This document shows, in pieces, positions 26,389-36,480 of a stretch of 64,000 nt of DNA; the first letter of the stretch is position 1; the number at the start of each line of letters is the position of its first letter. The stretch is from AP-15 sp963735445 (GTDB lineage: Bacteria; Pseudomonadota; Alphaproteobacteria; ATCC43930; CGMCC-115725). The notes beneath the pieces were generated by a model that searched no databases, was not told where the DNA came from, and saw only the letters and a list, made by a program, of their open reading frames with translations. Made by a program: the position numbers and the translations under genes. The stretch lies in contig CAVTLC010000053.1 in NCBI GenBank assembly GCA_963735445.1, positions 92,170 to 156,169 on the forward strand, given 5' to 3'.

Positions 26389-28405
26389 ATGGCGAGTAAA
26401 GCGGCGAACACGGCTGAAGCGACGGAAACCCGCGAGGAGGCAGCCGAAGCACCACTGCTCGATATCCTCGCCGCCGCGATCAAAAAGATGCTGGCCAAGG
26501 GTCGGGAGCGAGGATACGTCACTTATGACGAGCTGAACGCAGCACTTCCCCCCGATCAGGTGTCCTCGGAGCAGATCGAGGACACGATGACGATGCTGTC
26601 CGAGCTCGGCGTCAACGTTATCGAAAGCGAGGAAACCGAAGAGCCGGCCGCCGCCGAGACCGAGGATGGCGATAGCGAGGCGCGCGGCAATCTCGACGAT
26701 GATGACATCGGCCGCACCGATGACCCGGTTCGCATGTATCTGCGCGAAATGGGTTCGGTCGAGCTTTTGTCGCGCGAAGGCGAGATTGCGATCGCCAAGC
26801 GGATCGAGGCCGGGCGCGAGATGATGATCAGCGGCATCTGCGAGAACCCGCTGACGATCCGTGCTCTGGTCGGTTGGCGCGACGCGCTTGTCGAAGGCAA
26901 GATGCTGTTGCGCGACATCATCGATCTCGATGCCACATACGGCAGCGCCGGGTTCGAGCAAGTCGTGGTCGAGACCCCCGCGGAAGCAGCCGGAAGAAGA
27001 GGCCGAGCCGACTACCGATAGCGCTCCCGATGGGGTAGCGGGCGAAGACGGACCGGCTGACGAAGCAGTAGCGGAGGCAGAGCTCGCAGCGATCGAACCC
27101 GATCTGGCAGGCGACGATGGCGAGGGCGAGGAAAGCTCGATCTCGCTCGCGGCGATGGAAGCGCAGCTCAAGCCCGGGCTGATGGCGACGTTTGATGCGA
27201 TCGCCGAATATCACAAAAAGATGCACCGGCTGCAGGACCAGCGCATTCACGCACTGCTCAAGGGCGAGCCGCTGCCCAAGGTTACCGAGCGCCGTTACGA
27301 AAAGCTCAAAGCTAAGGTGATCGAAGAGGTCAAGCGCGTTCGATTGAACAACACTCGGATCGAACACCTGGTCGAGCAGCTTTACGACGTCAACCGCCGG
27401 CTTCTCGCCGAAGAAGGGCGGCTGATGCGGCTGGCGGAAAGCGCCGGGGTCAAGCGGGCCGAGTTCTTGCACCAATATTTTGGCAACGAACTGTGCGGCG
27501 ACTGGCTTGAACGTGTGGCCGTTCTTCCCGGCCGTGGCTGGGCAAGGCTGGTCGAGCGGCACCGCGACGACGCCGCGCGGCTGCGCAGCCAAGTCGCGCA
27601 GATTGCCCTCGAGGCGAAGCTGCCGATGTCAGAGTTCCGCCGCGTCGTGCAGACGGTTCAGCGCGGCGAACGCGAGGCCGGCCGCGCCAAGAAGGAAATG
27701 GTGGAGGCCAATCTACGGCTCGTTATTTCGATCGCCAAGAAATACACCAACCGCGGGCTGCAATTCCTCGACCTGATCCAGGAAGGCAATATCGGCCTGA
27801 TGAAGGCGGTCGATAAATTCGAATATCGCCGCGGCTATAAATTCTCGACATATGCAACCTGGTGGATCCGCCAGGCGATCACCCGCTCGATCGCCGATCA
27901 GGCGCGCACGATCCGCATTCCGGTGCACATGATCGAGACGATCAACAAATTGGTGCGCACCTCGCGCCAGATGCTGCACGAGATCGGCCGCGAGCCGACC
28001 CCGGAAGAGCTTGCCGACAAGCTGATGATGCCGCTCGAAAAGGTGCGCAAGGTTCTGAAGATCGCCAAAGAGCCGATCAGCCTCGAAACCCCGATCGGCG
28101 ACGAAGAGGATTCGCATCTCGGCGACTTTATCGAGGACAAGAACGCGGTGTTGCCGCTCGACGCGGCGATCCAGGCCAATCTGCGTGAGACGACGACCCG
28201 GGTGCTGGCTTCGTTGACGGCGCGCGAGGAACGCGTATTGCGCATGCGCTTTGGCATCGGCATGAACACCGACCACACTCTTGAAGAGGTCGGTCAGCAA
28301 TTCTCGGTCACCCGCGAGCGTATCCGCCAGATCGAAGCCAAGGCGTTGCGCAAGCTCAAGCACCCCAGCCGCTCGCGGAAATTGCGCAGCTTTCTCGATA
28401 CCTGA
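26389..28405 (+). CDS. rpoD: RNA polymerase primary sigma factor (one frame break)
   Basis: About 671 residues once one extra base near 26990-26992 is ignored. The N-terminal part (frame of 26389) carries region 1.1 and RTDDPVRMYLREMGSVELL of region 1.2. After the acidic spacer, the second frame carries the non-conserved region, then regions 2.1-2.4 with LIQEGNIGLMKAVDKFEYRR and YKFSTYATWWIRQAITR, region 3, and region 4.2 with TLEEVGQQFSVTRERIRQIEA for -35 recognition. The break lies in a low-complexity acidic stretch. The gene is essential, so the break is almost certainly an indel error. The 104-base gap after dnaG may hold an extra promoter. Confidence 0.94.
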
Positions 28406-28482
28406 GACGCGGTTGCTTCGCAGCGCCAGTCGTCGGGCCAGCTTATAGCCAAATTCGAGGGCTCACGGTGGCTCGGCGAAAT

Positions 28483-28516
28483 CGTCATTGCGAGGAGCGC
28501 AGCGACGAAGCAATCT
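28483..28516. repeat. Dispersed intergenic repeat element
   Basis: CGTCATTGCGAGGAGCGCAG followed by CGACGAAGCAATCT matches the dispersed proteobacterial element of the form TCATTGCGAGGAGCGAAGCGACGAAGCAATCC. It lies between rpoD and the tRNA gene. A minus-strand open frame across it (…RDCFVAALLAMT) is the usual spurious translation of this repeat. Confidence 0.65.
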
Positions 28517-28532
28517 CGTGCTGGCAACTGGC

Positions 28533-28609
28533 GGGCCCGTAGTTCAGCTGGTTAGAACACGCCGCTCATAACGGTGTTGTCGCAGGTTCGAGTCCTGCCG
28601 GGCCTACCA
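28533..28609 (+). tRNA. tRNA with CAU anticodon, probably tRNA-Ile2
   Basis: A 77-base cloverleaf: acceptor GGGCCCG/CGGGCCT, D stem GTTC/GAAC, anticodon stem CGCCG/CGGTG around loop CTCATAA (anticodon CAT), T stem GCAGG/CCTGC with TTCGAGT, and an encoded CCA end. The acceptor resembles alphaproteobacterial isoleucine tRNAs (GGGCC type) more than elongator Met, so a lysidine-modified Ile2 tRNA reading AUA is favoured. The first acceptor pair is G1-U72 instead of a Watson-Crick pair. No initiator features are present. Confidence 0.9.
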
Positions 28610-28708
28610 ATCCGTTGCACCTTTGCAACCTGGATGTCCATGTCAGGGATATCGGAGTACCGATCAACGATAACAGGAGCGGGTGCCAGATCATTGGGAG
28701 GAAAAACG

Positions 28709-29482
28709 ATGAGTACAACCAGTGCGGCTCGGTCGTTTGGAGGGACGCTCTTGGGCGGGGCTGCATGGGTCGCTCTGATGGTGCCGCAAGCTTTTGCGAC
28801 TGCCACGCACGTTCTGACTCACTTTCAGGGCCTGCAAAACGGCGAAGCCGATCAGACAATTATTACGATAGCGGGTTCGGCGGCTCCGGGTCTGGACCCG
28901 GCCCGAATTACGGTATCACATTCACGCCAAATTCGCTTGCGAGAAACTATCAGTTCCCCCACCCCGGTTCCTCCGGGGAATACCGTCGCGTTCTTCATCG
29001 GCGCCGGGGACTATATGAACAAGCCGGCCGGGTTCGGTACCAGCCTCTCCTTCTATTACTATAATCCTGGAACTGCGCCTGGAACAGTCACAGTCTACAG
29101 CGGACTCAACGGCACTGGAACTGCGCTGCTGACACTCACCCTATCGCCGGATTCCGGATTTGACGCAGCCGGCGATTTCTTCCCCGGAACCGCTGAATCG
29201 GTCGACTTCAGTGGCTCTGCCAACAATATCTATTTTGACAACGTCACGTTTGACATAAACGCGTTGGTTGTTCCCGAGCCGACAACCCTAACCTTGCTCG
29301 CGGCCGGGCTGCTCGGGGTGACGGCTCTGTTTAGTCAAAGGTGGTTGGCCCGTCGTTTGACGACGACGATTCCGCCGTCACGACACCTGTTCGAGTTCGC
29401 GGGTGCGGGTCGATCGCGCCGCGGCGAGGTGATCCTTGGCGAGGACGGTGTAGACCGCGGGCAGCACAAACAGCGTAAATAG
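28709..29482 (+). CDS. PEP-CTERM sorted exported protein (two compensating frame breaks)
   Basis: ATG 28709 follows GGGAGGAAAAACG. A Sec signal peptide (LLGGAAWVALMVPQAFATA) leads into a beta-rich domain. Between about 28850 and 28978 the family-like sequence is in another frame (DNYYDSGFGGSGSGPGPNYG, ITFTPNSLARNYQF), and it returns to the first frame at NTVAFFIGAGDYMN. So one base is missing near 28850 and one is extra in the GGGG near 28978. The C-terminus has the sorting signal VPEPTTLTLLAAGLLGV, a hydrophobic span and RWLARR. PEP-CTERM proteins are processed by an exosortase and exported to the envelope or biofilm matrix. The frame runs on to 29482 across the end of the RND gene; a stop at 29358-29360 in another frame is the likelier true end. 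Confidence 0.75.
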   Translation: MSTTSAARSFGGTLLGGAAWVALMVPQAFATATHVLTHFQGLQNGEADQTIITIAGSAAPGLDPARITVSHSRQIRLRETISSPTPVPPGNTVAFFIGAGDYMNKPAGFGTSLSFYYYNPGTAPGTVTVYSGLNGTGTALLTLTLSPDSGFDAAGDFFPGTAESVDFSGSANNIYFDNVTFDINALVVPEPTTLTLLAAGLLGVTALFSQRWLARRLTTTIPPSRHLFEFAGAGRSRRGEVILGEDGVDRGQHKQRK

Positions 29483-32449
29483 CGTGCCGATCGACATGCC
29501 GGCGACAACCACGACGCCGATCGAAAACCGGCTTGCCGCCCCCGCACCGCTCGCGGTCAATAACGGGATCAACCCGACCACCATCGCAGCGGTCGTCATC
29601 AGGATCGGGCGCAACCGCACCCGAGCTGCGGCTTCGATCGCGCGCCGTCTGTCGAGCCGCTCTTTAATCTGCAGATCATTGGCGAAAGAGACCATCAGGA
29701 TGCCGTGTTTGCTGATCAATCCGATCAGGGTCACAAGCCCGACCTGCGTGTAGATGTTCATCGTCGCGAGGCCGAAAAACAGCGGCAGCATTGCCCCGAA
29801 GATCGACATCGGCACGCTGACCAAAATCACCAGCGGGTCGCGCAAGCTCTCGAACTGCGCCGCCAACACCAGGAATATGACAATCAACGCGAACACAAAG
29901 GTAATCGCGAGCTGATTGCCCTCCTTTACATAGAGCCGGGTATCGGACAGGTAATCATGACTGAACCCGGCCGGCAAACTCTTGACCTGCTGCTCGAGGA
30001 AATCGACCGCCTGCCCGGTCGTCACACCCGGCATCGGAACCGCCTGAAATGTCGCTGAATTGAGTTGGTTGTACTGGGTCAGCGCGTTGGGCTCTGTTTC
30101 GGTTGTCAGCGTTACCAGGTTGGACAACGGCACCGGCTGTCCGGCCGCGGATTTTACATAATAACGCGTCAATGTTTCGGCCGAGAGCCGATCCGATCTC
30201 GGCACCTGGGGTATGACTTCGTAAGATCTGCCGTTTAGATTGAAGCGATTGACATAATTCTCGCCAACCAAAAGCGCCAGCGTGTCGCCGATCGACTGCA
30301 TCGAGATGCCAAGATCGTTTGCCTTCGACCGATCAATCGCTACGTGAATTACCGGCTGGTTGTAGGCGAGGTCGCTGTCGACGACGATGAACATGCCGCT
30401 CTTGCGGGCCGCCGCCTTGATCTTCTCCATTTCGAGATAGATCGATTTGAAGTCGCCCGGCGAGTAGATCACCATCTGGATCGGCAGGCCGCCAATCGTC
30501 GCCGGCAATGGCGGCAGCGAAAAGACAAACGCGCTCAGCCCCTCGACACCGCTGACCTTGGCCTGTACCAGTGGTTTAAGCTTTTGTGCGGAGCGCTCGC
30601 GTTCGCCCCAGGGCTTTAGGATCACGCCGGCGATGCCCTGGTTCGGCCCAAACCGGCCGTTGACGATAAAACGCAGATAGGTCTCCGGGAACGAGCTCAG
30701 CGCCTTGTCGAGCTTGGCGTTGTAGGAATCAGCGTAGTCCAGGTTGGCATATTGCGGCGCCTTGGTCAGCGCAAACAGCACCCCCTGATCTTCTTCGGGC
30801 GCCAATTCGGCGCTGGTATTCATGTACATAAAGGCGAGGCTCGCCACCACTGCGGCGGCAAAAAGCGCCGTCACCGGCCGATAATCGAGCGAGCGGTCGA
30901 GCCGCCGGCCATACCACTCGGCCAAGCGGGAAAAGGTGCGGTCGATGACCCGGACAAAGCGCCCGTTGAGCATTTCGCGGCTCAGCAATAGCGAGCACAT
31001 CATCGGCGACAACGTCACCGCGACGACGCCGGAGATGATCACCGAGCCGGCGAGAGTAAAGGCAAACTCGCGAAACAGCGCCCCGGTCACGCCGCCGAGA
31101 AAGCCGATCGGGGCGTAGACCGCGGCCAAGGTGAGGGTCATCGCGATCACTGGCCCGGCGATCTCTCGCGCGCCGATCAGGGCCGCCTGGGCGGGCGTCA
31201 GCCCCTCCTCGATGTGGCGATAGACGTTCTCGACGACGACGATCGCATCATCGACGACGAGCCCGATCGCCAGCACCATCGCCAGCAATGTCAATAGGTT
31301 CAGGCTGAACCCGAGCGCCGCCATGATCATCCCGGCCCCGATCAGCGACAGCGGGATCGTGACGATCGGGATCACCACCGACCGCAGGCTGCCGAGGAAC
31401 AGAAAGATCACGACGACGACAATAAGGACCGCGGAGCCCAGCGAGGCTTTGACCTCGTCGATCGAGGCCTGAATGAACTTGGTCGAGTCGTAGGCGACCT
31501 GCATGTGCATCGACGGCGGCAGGTTGCGTTCGATCTCCGGCATATAGGCGCGCACACCCTGAACCAGGGTCAGCGGGTTGCCCGAGGGCGTTGCCTGGAT
31601 CCCGATGAACACGGCGTGCTGCCCGTTCATCATCACCGTGGAGGTCCAGCTCTGTGCTGCGAGATCGACGGTGGCGATGTCCCGCATCCGCACCAGGGCG
31701 CCACTTTTCGCCTTGACGACCATGTCCTCGAATTGCTGGACATCGGTCAGCCCGGTGTTGGCGCTGACATTGGTGACGGTGTAATAGCCTTTCGCCTGCC
31801 CGGGTGCGGATTGGTAGTTGTTGGCCTGGATCGCCGCCGCCACATCGCTTGCTGAAATGCCGCGCGCCGCCATCCGGGCTGGATCGAGCCATAGGCGCAT
31901 TGCAAAGGTCTGGCCGCCGAGAATGTCGGCCGATGCGACACCCGGTACGGTGTCGAGCAAAGGCTGCACGACGCGCGTCAGATAATCCGAGATCGCGGCG
32001 CTCGGCAGTTCCTCGCTCGAAAAGCCGATATACATGACCGCTGTGGTCTGCCCCGTGGCTTTGACGATGATCGGGTCCTGGGCGCCGGACGGCATCAGGT
32101 ATTTGACCTGCTGCACCTTGGCCATGACCTCAGTCAGCGCCTTGTCCGGGTCGAAATCGAGCTGGATGTAAGCGGTGATCGTGCTCGTCCCTTGCACCGA
32201 GGACGAGGTCAGATAATCGACGCCTTCGGCGGTCGCAATTGCTTGCGCCAGGGGCGTTGTGATGAAGCCTTGCATCAGGCTCGGCGAGGCGCCGGGATAG
32301 ATTGTCGTCACCGTGACGGTCGTGTTCGACAATTTCGGGTATTGCCGGATCGGCAAGCCCATCATTGCGCGTAGGCCGATCAGCAGGATCAGCAGGCTTA
32401 CGACCAGCGCCAGAACCGGGCGGCGGATAAAGATGTCGGTAAAGGACAT
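29378..32449 (-). CDS. RND multidrug efflux transporter (HAE1 / AcrB family)
   Basis: A 1023-residue inner-membrane pump of full length. It begins MSFTDIFIRRPVLALVVSLL and has the 12-helix RND plan with two large periplasmic loops. TM4 carries the proton-relay aspartates in AIGLVVDDAIVVVENVYRH, and PVIAMTLTLAAVYAPIGF follows. It uses the proton gradient to export hydrophobic drugs through an adaptor and an outer-membrane channel. The adaptor gene lies 16 bases upstream; no TolC-like gene is nearby. Convergent with the PEP-CTERM gene. Confidence 0.93.
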   Translation of the reverse strand: MSFTDIFIRRPVLALVVSLLILLIGLRAMMGLPIRQYPKLSNTTVTVTTIYPGASPSLMQGFITTPLAQAIATAEGVDYLTSSSVQGTSTITAYIQLDFDPDKALTEVMAKVQQVKYLMPSGAQDPIIVKATGQTTAVMYIGFSSEELPSAAISDYLTRVVQPLLDTVPGVASADILGGQTFAMRLWLDPARMAARGISASDVAAAIQANNYQSAPGQAKGYYTVTNVSANTGLTDVQQFEDMVVKAKSGALVRMRDIATVDLAAQSWTSTVMMNGQHAVFIGIQATPSGNPLTLVQGVRAYMPEIERNLPPSMHMQVAYDSTKFIQASIDEVKASLGSAVLIVVVVIFLFLGSLRSVVIPIVTIPLSLIGAGMIMAALGFSLNLLTLLAMVLAIGLVVDDAIVVVENVYRHIEEGLTPAQAALIGAREIAGPVIAMTLTLAAVYAPIGFLGGVTGALFREFAFTLAGSVIISGVVAVTLSPMMCSLLLSREMLNGRFVRVIDRTFSRLAEWYGRRLDRSLDYRPVTALFAAAVVASLAFMYMNTSAELAPEEDQGVLFALTKAPQYANLDYADSYNAKLDKALSSFPETYLRFIVNGRFGPNQGIAGVILKPWGERERSAQKLKPLVQAKVSGVEGLSAFVFSLPPLPATIGGLPIQMVIYSPGDFKSIYLEMEKIKAAARKSGMFIVVDSDLAYNQPVIHVAIDRSKANDLGISMQSIGDTLALLVGENYVNRFNLNGRSYEVIPQVPRSDRLSAETLTRYYVKSAAGQPVPLSNLVTLTTETEPNALTQYNQLNSATFQAVPMPGVTTGQAVDFLEQQVKSLPAGFSHDYLSDTRLYVKEGNQLAITFVFALIVIFLVLAAQFESLRDPLVILVSVPMSIFGAMLPLFFGLATMNIYTQVGLVTLIGLISKHGILMVSFANDLQIKERLDRRRAIEAAARVRLRPILMTTAAMVVGLIPLLTASGAGAASRFSIGVVVVAGMSIGTLFTLFVLPAVYTVLAKDHLAAARSTRTRELEQVS

Positions 32450-32465
32450 GATGAAGCCGCGCCGG

Positions 32466-33695
32466 CTAGTTCAAGGTCGGATTCTTTGGCGGCTGCGGCG
32501 GCGGCGAACCGGTAATCGCCACCTGGACGCCGTTTTGCAATTTGACCTGCCCGGCCGCCACGACTTTTTCGCCGGGTTTGAGCCCATTAAGGATCGCGAC
32601 CTTGCCGTCCCATCGCGTGCCGGTCTTTACCGGGGTGCGCACCGCTTTCAGGATCGGATGCCCACTCGCATCCTTGCCCTCGTCTTTGATGACAAAGACG
32701 CTGTCACCGTAGAGCGTGTATTCGACCGCGGTCTCGGGTACGACCATTGTGTCCGGCCGCGGCGGCAGGACAACCGCGGCGTTGACGAACATCCCTGGCA
32801 GCAGCGCGTTGCCCGGGTTGGTCATCGTCGCCTGTACCTGCATCGTCCGCGTATCGGGGCTGATTTGCGGCTCGATCGTCGTCACCTTTGCGGTAAAAAC
32901 TCGGCCGGGAAACGCGTCGGCGGTAACGTTGACTTGTTGCCCAACCGATATCTCCGGCCGCAAATGCGAGGCCAACGTAAAGTTGACGTACAAAGTCGAC
33001 AGGTCGGTCAAGGTAACGATCGGCGCGCCTGTGGTCAGATATTGCCCGAGCTCGATCTGGCGCACACCCAGCTGTCCCGAAAACGGCGCGCGGATCAGCT
33101 TTTGCGCAATGATCGCCTCGGTCTTCATGATTTGCGCGCGCGCCTGGTCGGCTTGGCTCTGGTTCTGGTCGACAACCTCCTGCGACGCAAAGTTCCTTTG
33201 GCGCAAAGCCTGGTTGCGTTGCAGTGAAATTTGCGCCATCCGCGCTTGCGCCTCAAAATTGGCGAGATCGCCGCGATCGGGCGCATCGTTGATTTGCACC
33301 AGTGGATCGCCGGCTTTGACCATTGACCCAGCCTCAAAGAAAATCTTGGTCACCCGGCCCGCGACCTCCGGGTTGATCGTGACCTGATGCACGGCCGCAA
33401 GTGAGCCGATACCGGGGGCAAATCGCGGCAGATTCTGCACGACGACGGTGGCCGCGCTGATTTGCGCCGGCGGCGGCTTGTTGTGCGCAAAAAAGTTGCT
33501 GATCGCCTGGCTGCGGAAGCGATTGAAACCGTAAAGGCCGCCCAGCAGCACAACCAGTAGCAGCCCGACGATTATGAGCCAGCGCGCGACTTTGGGGCGT
33601 GGCGTCGCGTGTCCCTCGCGCTCGTCGCGCTCGCGCAGCGACGGTTCGGCGTTCAGCGCATTGGTCCCGATGTTGGCCATTGAGTCACCGTCCAT
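32466..33695 (-). CDS. RND efflux periplasmic adaptor (membrane fusion protein)
   Basis: A 409-residue protein with one N-terminal membrane anchor at about residues 38-58 (RWLIIVGLLLVVLLGGLYGF), then lipoyl/barrel-sandwich halves (GRVTKIFFEAGSMVKAGDPL; IRAPFSGQLGVRQIELGQYL), a coiled-coil hairpin (RMAQISLQRNQALRQRNFAS) and beta-barrel/MP domains (VPETAVEYTLYGDSVFVI, LKPGEKVVAAGQVKLQNG). It links the RND pump to an outer-membrane channel. The middle gene of a tetR-adaptor-RND operon. ATG 33695 follows GGGAGC; an internal Met at codon 6 is another possible start. Confidence 0.92.
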   Translation of the reverse strand: MDGDSMANIGTNALNAEPSLRERDEREGHATPRPKVARWLIIVGLLLVVLLGGLYGFNRFRSQAISNFFAHNKPPPAQISAATVVVQNLPRFAPGIGSLAAVHQVTINPEVAGRVTKIFFEAGSMVKAGDPLVQINDAPDRGDLANFEAQARMAQISLQRNQALRQRNFASQEVVDQNQSQADQARAQIMKTEAIIAQKLIRAPFSGQLGVRQIELGQYLTTGAPIVTLTDLSTLYVNFTLASHLRPEISVGQQVNVTADAFPGRVFTAKVTTIEPQISPDTRTMQVQATMTNPGNALLPGMFVNAAVVLPPRPDTMVVPETAVEYTLYGDSVFVIKDEGKDASGHPILKAVRTPVKTGTRWDGKVAILNGLKPGEKVVAAGQVKLQNGVQVAITGSPPPQPPKNPTLN

Positions 33696-33708
33696 AAGAG
33701 CTCCCGTA

Positions 33709-34401
33709 TCAGGGCGGCGAAAATTCGAGCCGGCTGTCGCGGGCCACGGCGAGCGACCGGGCGATCGCGGTATCGGTCATGCCCATCCCGCGCAGCATGA
33801 ACCAGCTCGTCTCGTCAACGAGCGAAGTGAGCGTCCCGTGATAGGGGAGGCACGCCCGCGCCGGCAAAAAGACAAAGGCCATCATAGCGGCGATGTGATG
33901 ACCGAACCAAAAACCGTTCCCCGACGAAATTGGCCCGACGACCAGATCGCCGGCCCCCGCCGCGGCGTCGATTGATGCGGCAAAAAGCGGATGCACGTGT
34001 TCGAAGATTGTCTCGAACAGTTCGCGCGCGTATTCACCATCTTCAAGAAAGCTGTGCAAGACCAGCCGCAGCCGCGAGTCGCGCTCCCCCGGGTCCGCCT
34101 CGGTCGCCTGCAAAAAATAGCGAACCATATAATGGGTCATACGGACGAGGGTCAGGGTCGACGGTTCCAGCGACGCAAGTCTCTCGAGCGCCGGATCGCC
34201 CTCGCAGCCGAGCCTCAGAATCTCGCCATATAGACTTTTCTTGCTTGGGAAATGCTTAAACAGTAGCGCTTCGGATATATTGGCCGCTTCGGCAAGCTCT
34301 CGCGTCGTGGCGCCCGCGAAACCCTTGCGGGCAAAAAGCGGCACCGCCGCCGCGACAATGGCTTTGCGGCGTTCGTCGCTGTCGAGACGAGGGGTGGCCA
34401 T
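33709..34401 (-). CDS. TetR/AcrR-family transcriptional regulator
   Basis: From ATG 34401 the product is 230 residues: helix-turn-helix in AAAVPLFARKGFAGATTREL and AEAANISEALLFKHFPSKKS at residues 15-55, then a variable ligand-binding domain. It begins the operon with the adaptor and RND pump (13-base gap), so it probably represses the operon and itself until a pump substrate binds. An inverted repeat lies just upstream of the start. An in-frame extension to 34425 would run over that repeat and is less likely. Confidence 0.9.
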   Translation of the reverse strand: MATPRLDSDERRKAIVAAAVPLFARKGFAGATTRELAEAANISEALLFKHFPSKKSLYGEILRLGCEGDPALERLASLEPSTLTLVRMTHYMVRYFLQATEADPGERDSRLRLVLHSFLEDGEYARELFETIFEHVHPLFAASIDAAAGAGDLVVGPISSGNGFWFGHHIAAMMAFVFLPARACLPYHGTLTSLVDETSWFMLRGMGMTDTAIARSLAVARDSRLEFSPP

Positions 34402-34412
34402 AGCGCGGCGCA

Positions 34413-34426
34413 AGTAAGCGCTCACT
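34413..34426. promoter_or_regulatory. Candidate TetR operator
   Basis: AGTAAGCGCTCACT is a 14-base inverted repeat with a single mismatched pair, centred on AGCGCT, 12 bases upstream of the regulator's ATG. Position and symmetry fit autoregulation by the TetR protein. No second copy was found. Confidence 0.5.
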
Positions 34427-34522
34427 CACCCCATGTCAAGCTCATATTGCGGTGCAACGGACTTGACCGCGAAGATCGAACACTCCAACCAATGCCCACA
34501 ATCCTGTGCGGAGACCCCGTGA

Positions 34523-36206
34523 ATGCCGGCTTATCAGTATATCTATGTCATGAAAGGTCTGAATAAGACCTATCCCGGCGGCCGCGAGGTGTTGAAGGAC
34601 ATCTGGCTGTCCTTTCTTGCCGGGCGCCAAAATCGGCGTGTTGGGCGCCAACGGCGCCGGAAAGTCGACCCTGCTGCGCATCATGGCCGGTGAAGAACGC
34701 GACTTTGCCGGCGAAGCCTGGGCCGCCGAGGGGGCGCGGGTCGGCTATCTGCCGCAAGAGCCAACGCTCGACGAAACTAAAGACGTGTTTGGCAATGTTA
34801 TCGAGGGCTTGGCCGAGACCAAAGCGCTGCTCGATCGCTTCGAGGCAGTCAGCGCCCGGTTTGCCGACGAGCTGTCGCCCGACGAAATGGACGCGTTGAT
34901 CGCCGAGCAGGGCGAATTGCAGGAAAAGATCGATCACGCCGACGGCTGGGATCTCGACCGCACGATCGAGATTGCGATGGATGCTTTGCGTTGCCCGCCG
35001 GGCGACGCCGCCGTCACCCATCTGTCCGGCGGCGAGCGGCGGCGCGTGGCACTATGCCGGCTGTTGCTGCAGCGGCCGGATCTGTTGCTGCTCGACGAAC
35101 CCACCAATCACCTCGACGCCGAGTTGGTCGCCTGGCTGCAACGGTTTCTTGAAGACTATCCCGGCACTGTCGTCACGGTGACGCACGACCGCTATTTTCT
35201 TGATGAAGTCGCCGGGTGGATCCTCGAACTCGATCGCGGGCGCGGCATCCCTTACGAAGGCAACTATTCCGGCTGGCTCGAACAAAAGCAGCAGCGGCTG
35301 GCCCAGGAAGGTCGACAGGAAGCAGCGCGGCAGCGGACACTCGAACGCGAGCTCGAATGGGTGCGGCAGAGCCCGCGGGCGCGCCAAGCCAAAAGCAAGG
35401 CGCGATTGTCGGCTTATGAGTCACTGGTCGCCGAGAGTCGAGAGAAAGCCCCGGAAACCGCGCAGATCGTGTTGCCGCCCGCACCGCGGCTCGGCGATGT
35501 CGTGATCAATGCCGAGGGGGTACGCAAAGGCTTTGGCGACCGGCTGGTCATTGAGTCGCTCGATTTCCGGCTGCCGCCGGGCGGGATCGTCGGCATCATC
35601 GGACCGAACGGCGCTGGCAAGACGACGTTGCTGCGGATGATCACCGGACAAGAAGCCCCCGATGGCGGCGATTTTCGGATCGGCGATACGGTCAAGCTCG
35701 GCTATGTCGACCAGTCGCGCGACTCGCTGTCACCGAACAACACGGTCTGGCAGGAGATTTCTCAGGGACAGGACGAAATCGATCTGGGCCGGCGCAAGAT
35801 CGCCAGCCGCGCCTATTGCGCGTTGTTCAATTTCCGCGGCGCCGACCAGCAAAAGAAAGTCGGGCAACTCTCGGGCGGCGAGCGCAACCGCGTCCATCTC
35901 GCAAAGATGCTAAAGGAGGGCGCCAATGTGTTGCTGCTCGACGAGCCGACCAACGATCTCGATGTCGACACGCTGCGGGCGCTCGAAGAGGCGCTGTTCG
36001 ATTACGCCGGTTGCGCGGTTGTCGTGACCCATGACCGCTGGTTTCTCGACCGGGTCGCAACGCATATCCTCGCCTTTGAAGGCGACAGCCAAGCCGTCTG
36101 GTTTGAAGGCAATTACGCCGATTACGAAGCCGACCGGCGTCGTCGCCTTGGCGCCGAAGCCGATCAGCCGCATCGCATTCGCTACAAACCTTTGGTTCGC
36201 GCGTGA
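34523..36206 (+). CDS. ettA: ABC-F energy-dependent translational throttle EttA (one frame break)
   Basis: About 560 residues from ATG 34523 once one extra base near 34616 is ignored. It opens MPAYQYIYVMKGLNKTYPGG, and the frame changes between WLSF and LPGAKIGVLGANGAGKSTLL. It has two ABC ATPase domains, each with Walker A (GANGAGKST; GPNGAGKTT), LSGGE signature and Walker B (LLLLDEPTN; VLLLDEPTN), separated by the P-site tRNA-interaction linker (EQKQQRLAQEGRQEAARQRT), and no membrane domain. EttA binds the ribosomal E site and gates elongation by ATP/ADP ratio. It diverges from the TetR gene. Confidence 0.92.
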
Positions 36207-36480
36207 ATGAGGGCCGTTCTGGAGCTTGCGGCGCGACACCATCCCTAATAGCTCAAAGCCTGATGGCGCATTAGCTCGAGCAGGCCGGCCACGACGCGTC
36301 ATCACACCGGCCTCGAAGACATTGACGACCGGCTAACGTCGCCGCTGTCCCGGGGTTCTCCGCGCCGCCGGTCCGCCCGCCAAACGTTGCGGTCCTCTCG
36401 TCGGGACTCGACACCGTCGGAACCAACGCGGTGATCAAACCTGTTGACCCAGAGGGTGCGCAAATCAAGCGCAATAAAGA

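Noticed and set aside
26389..28405. rpoD, carA and other split genes as pseudogenes or programmed frameshifts
   Set aside because: Several are essential, both halves are fully conserved, breaks often sit in short G/C runs, and no slippery-site signals are visible.
28294..28527. 77-residue minus-strand open frame
   Set aside because: It overlaps the rpoD 3' end and translates a dispersed repeat.
36207..36480. A possible small gene or RNA between ettA and the lipoprotein
   Set aside because: Nothing but short shadows; no ribosome-binding site, hairpin with T-tract or family pattern was seen.
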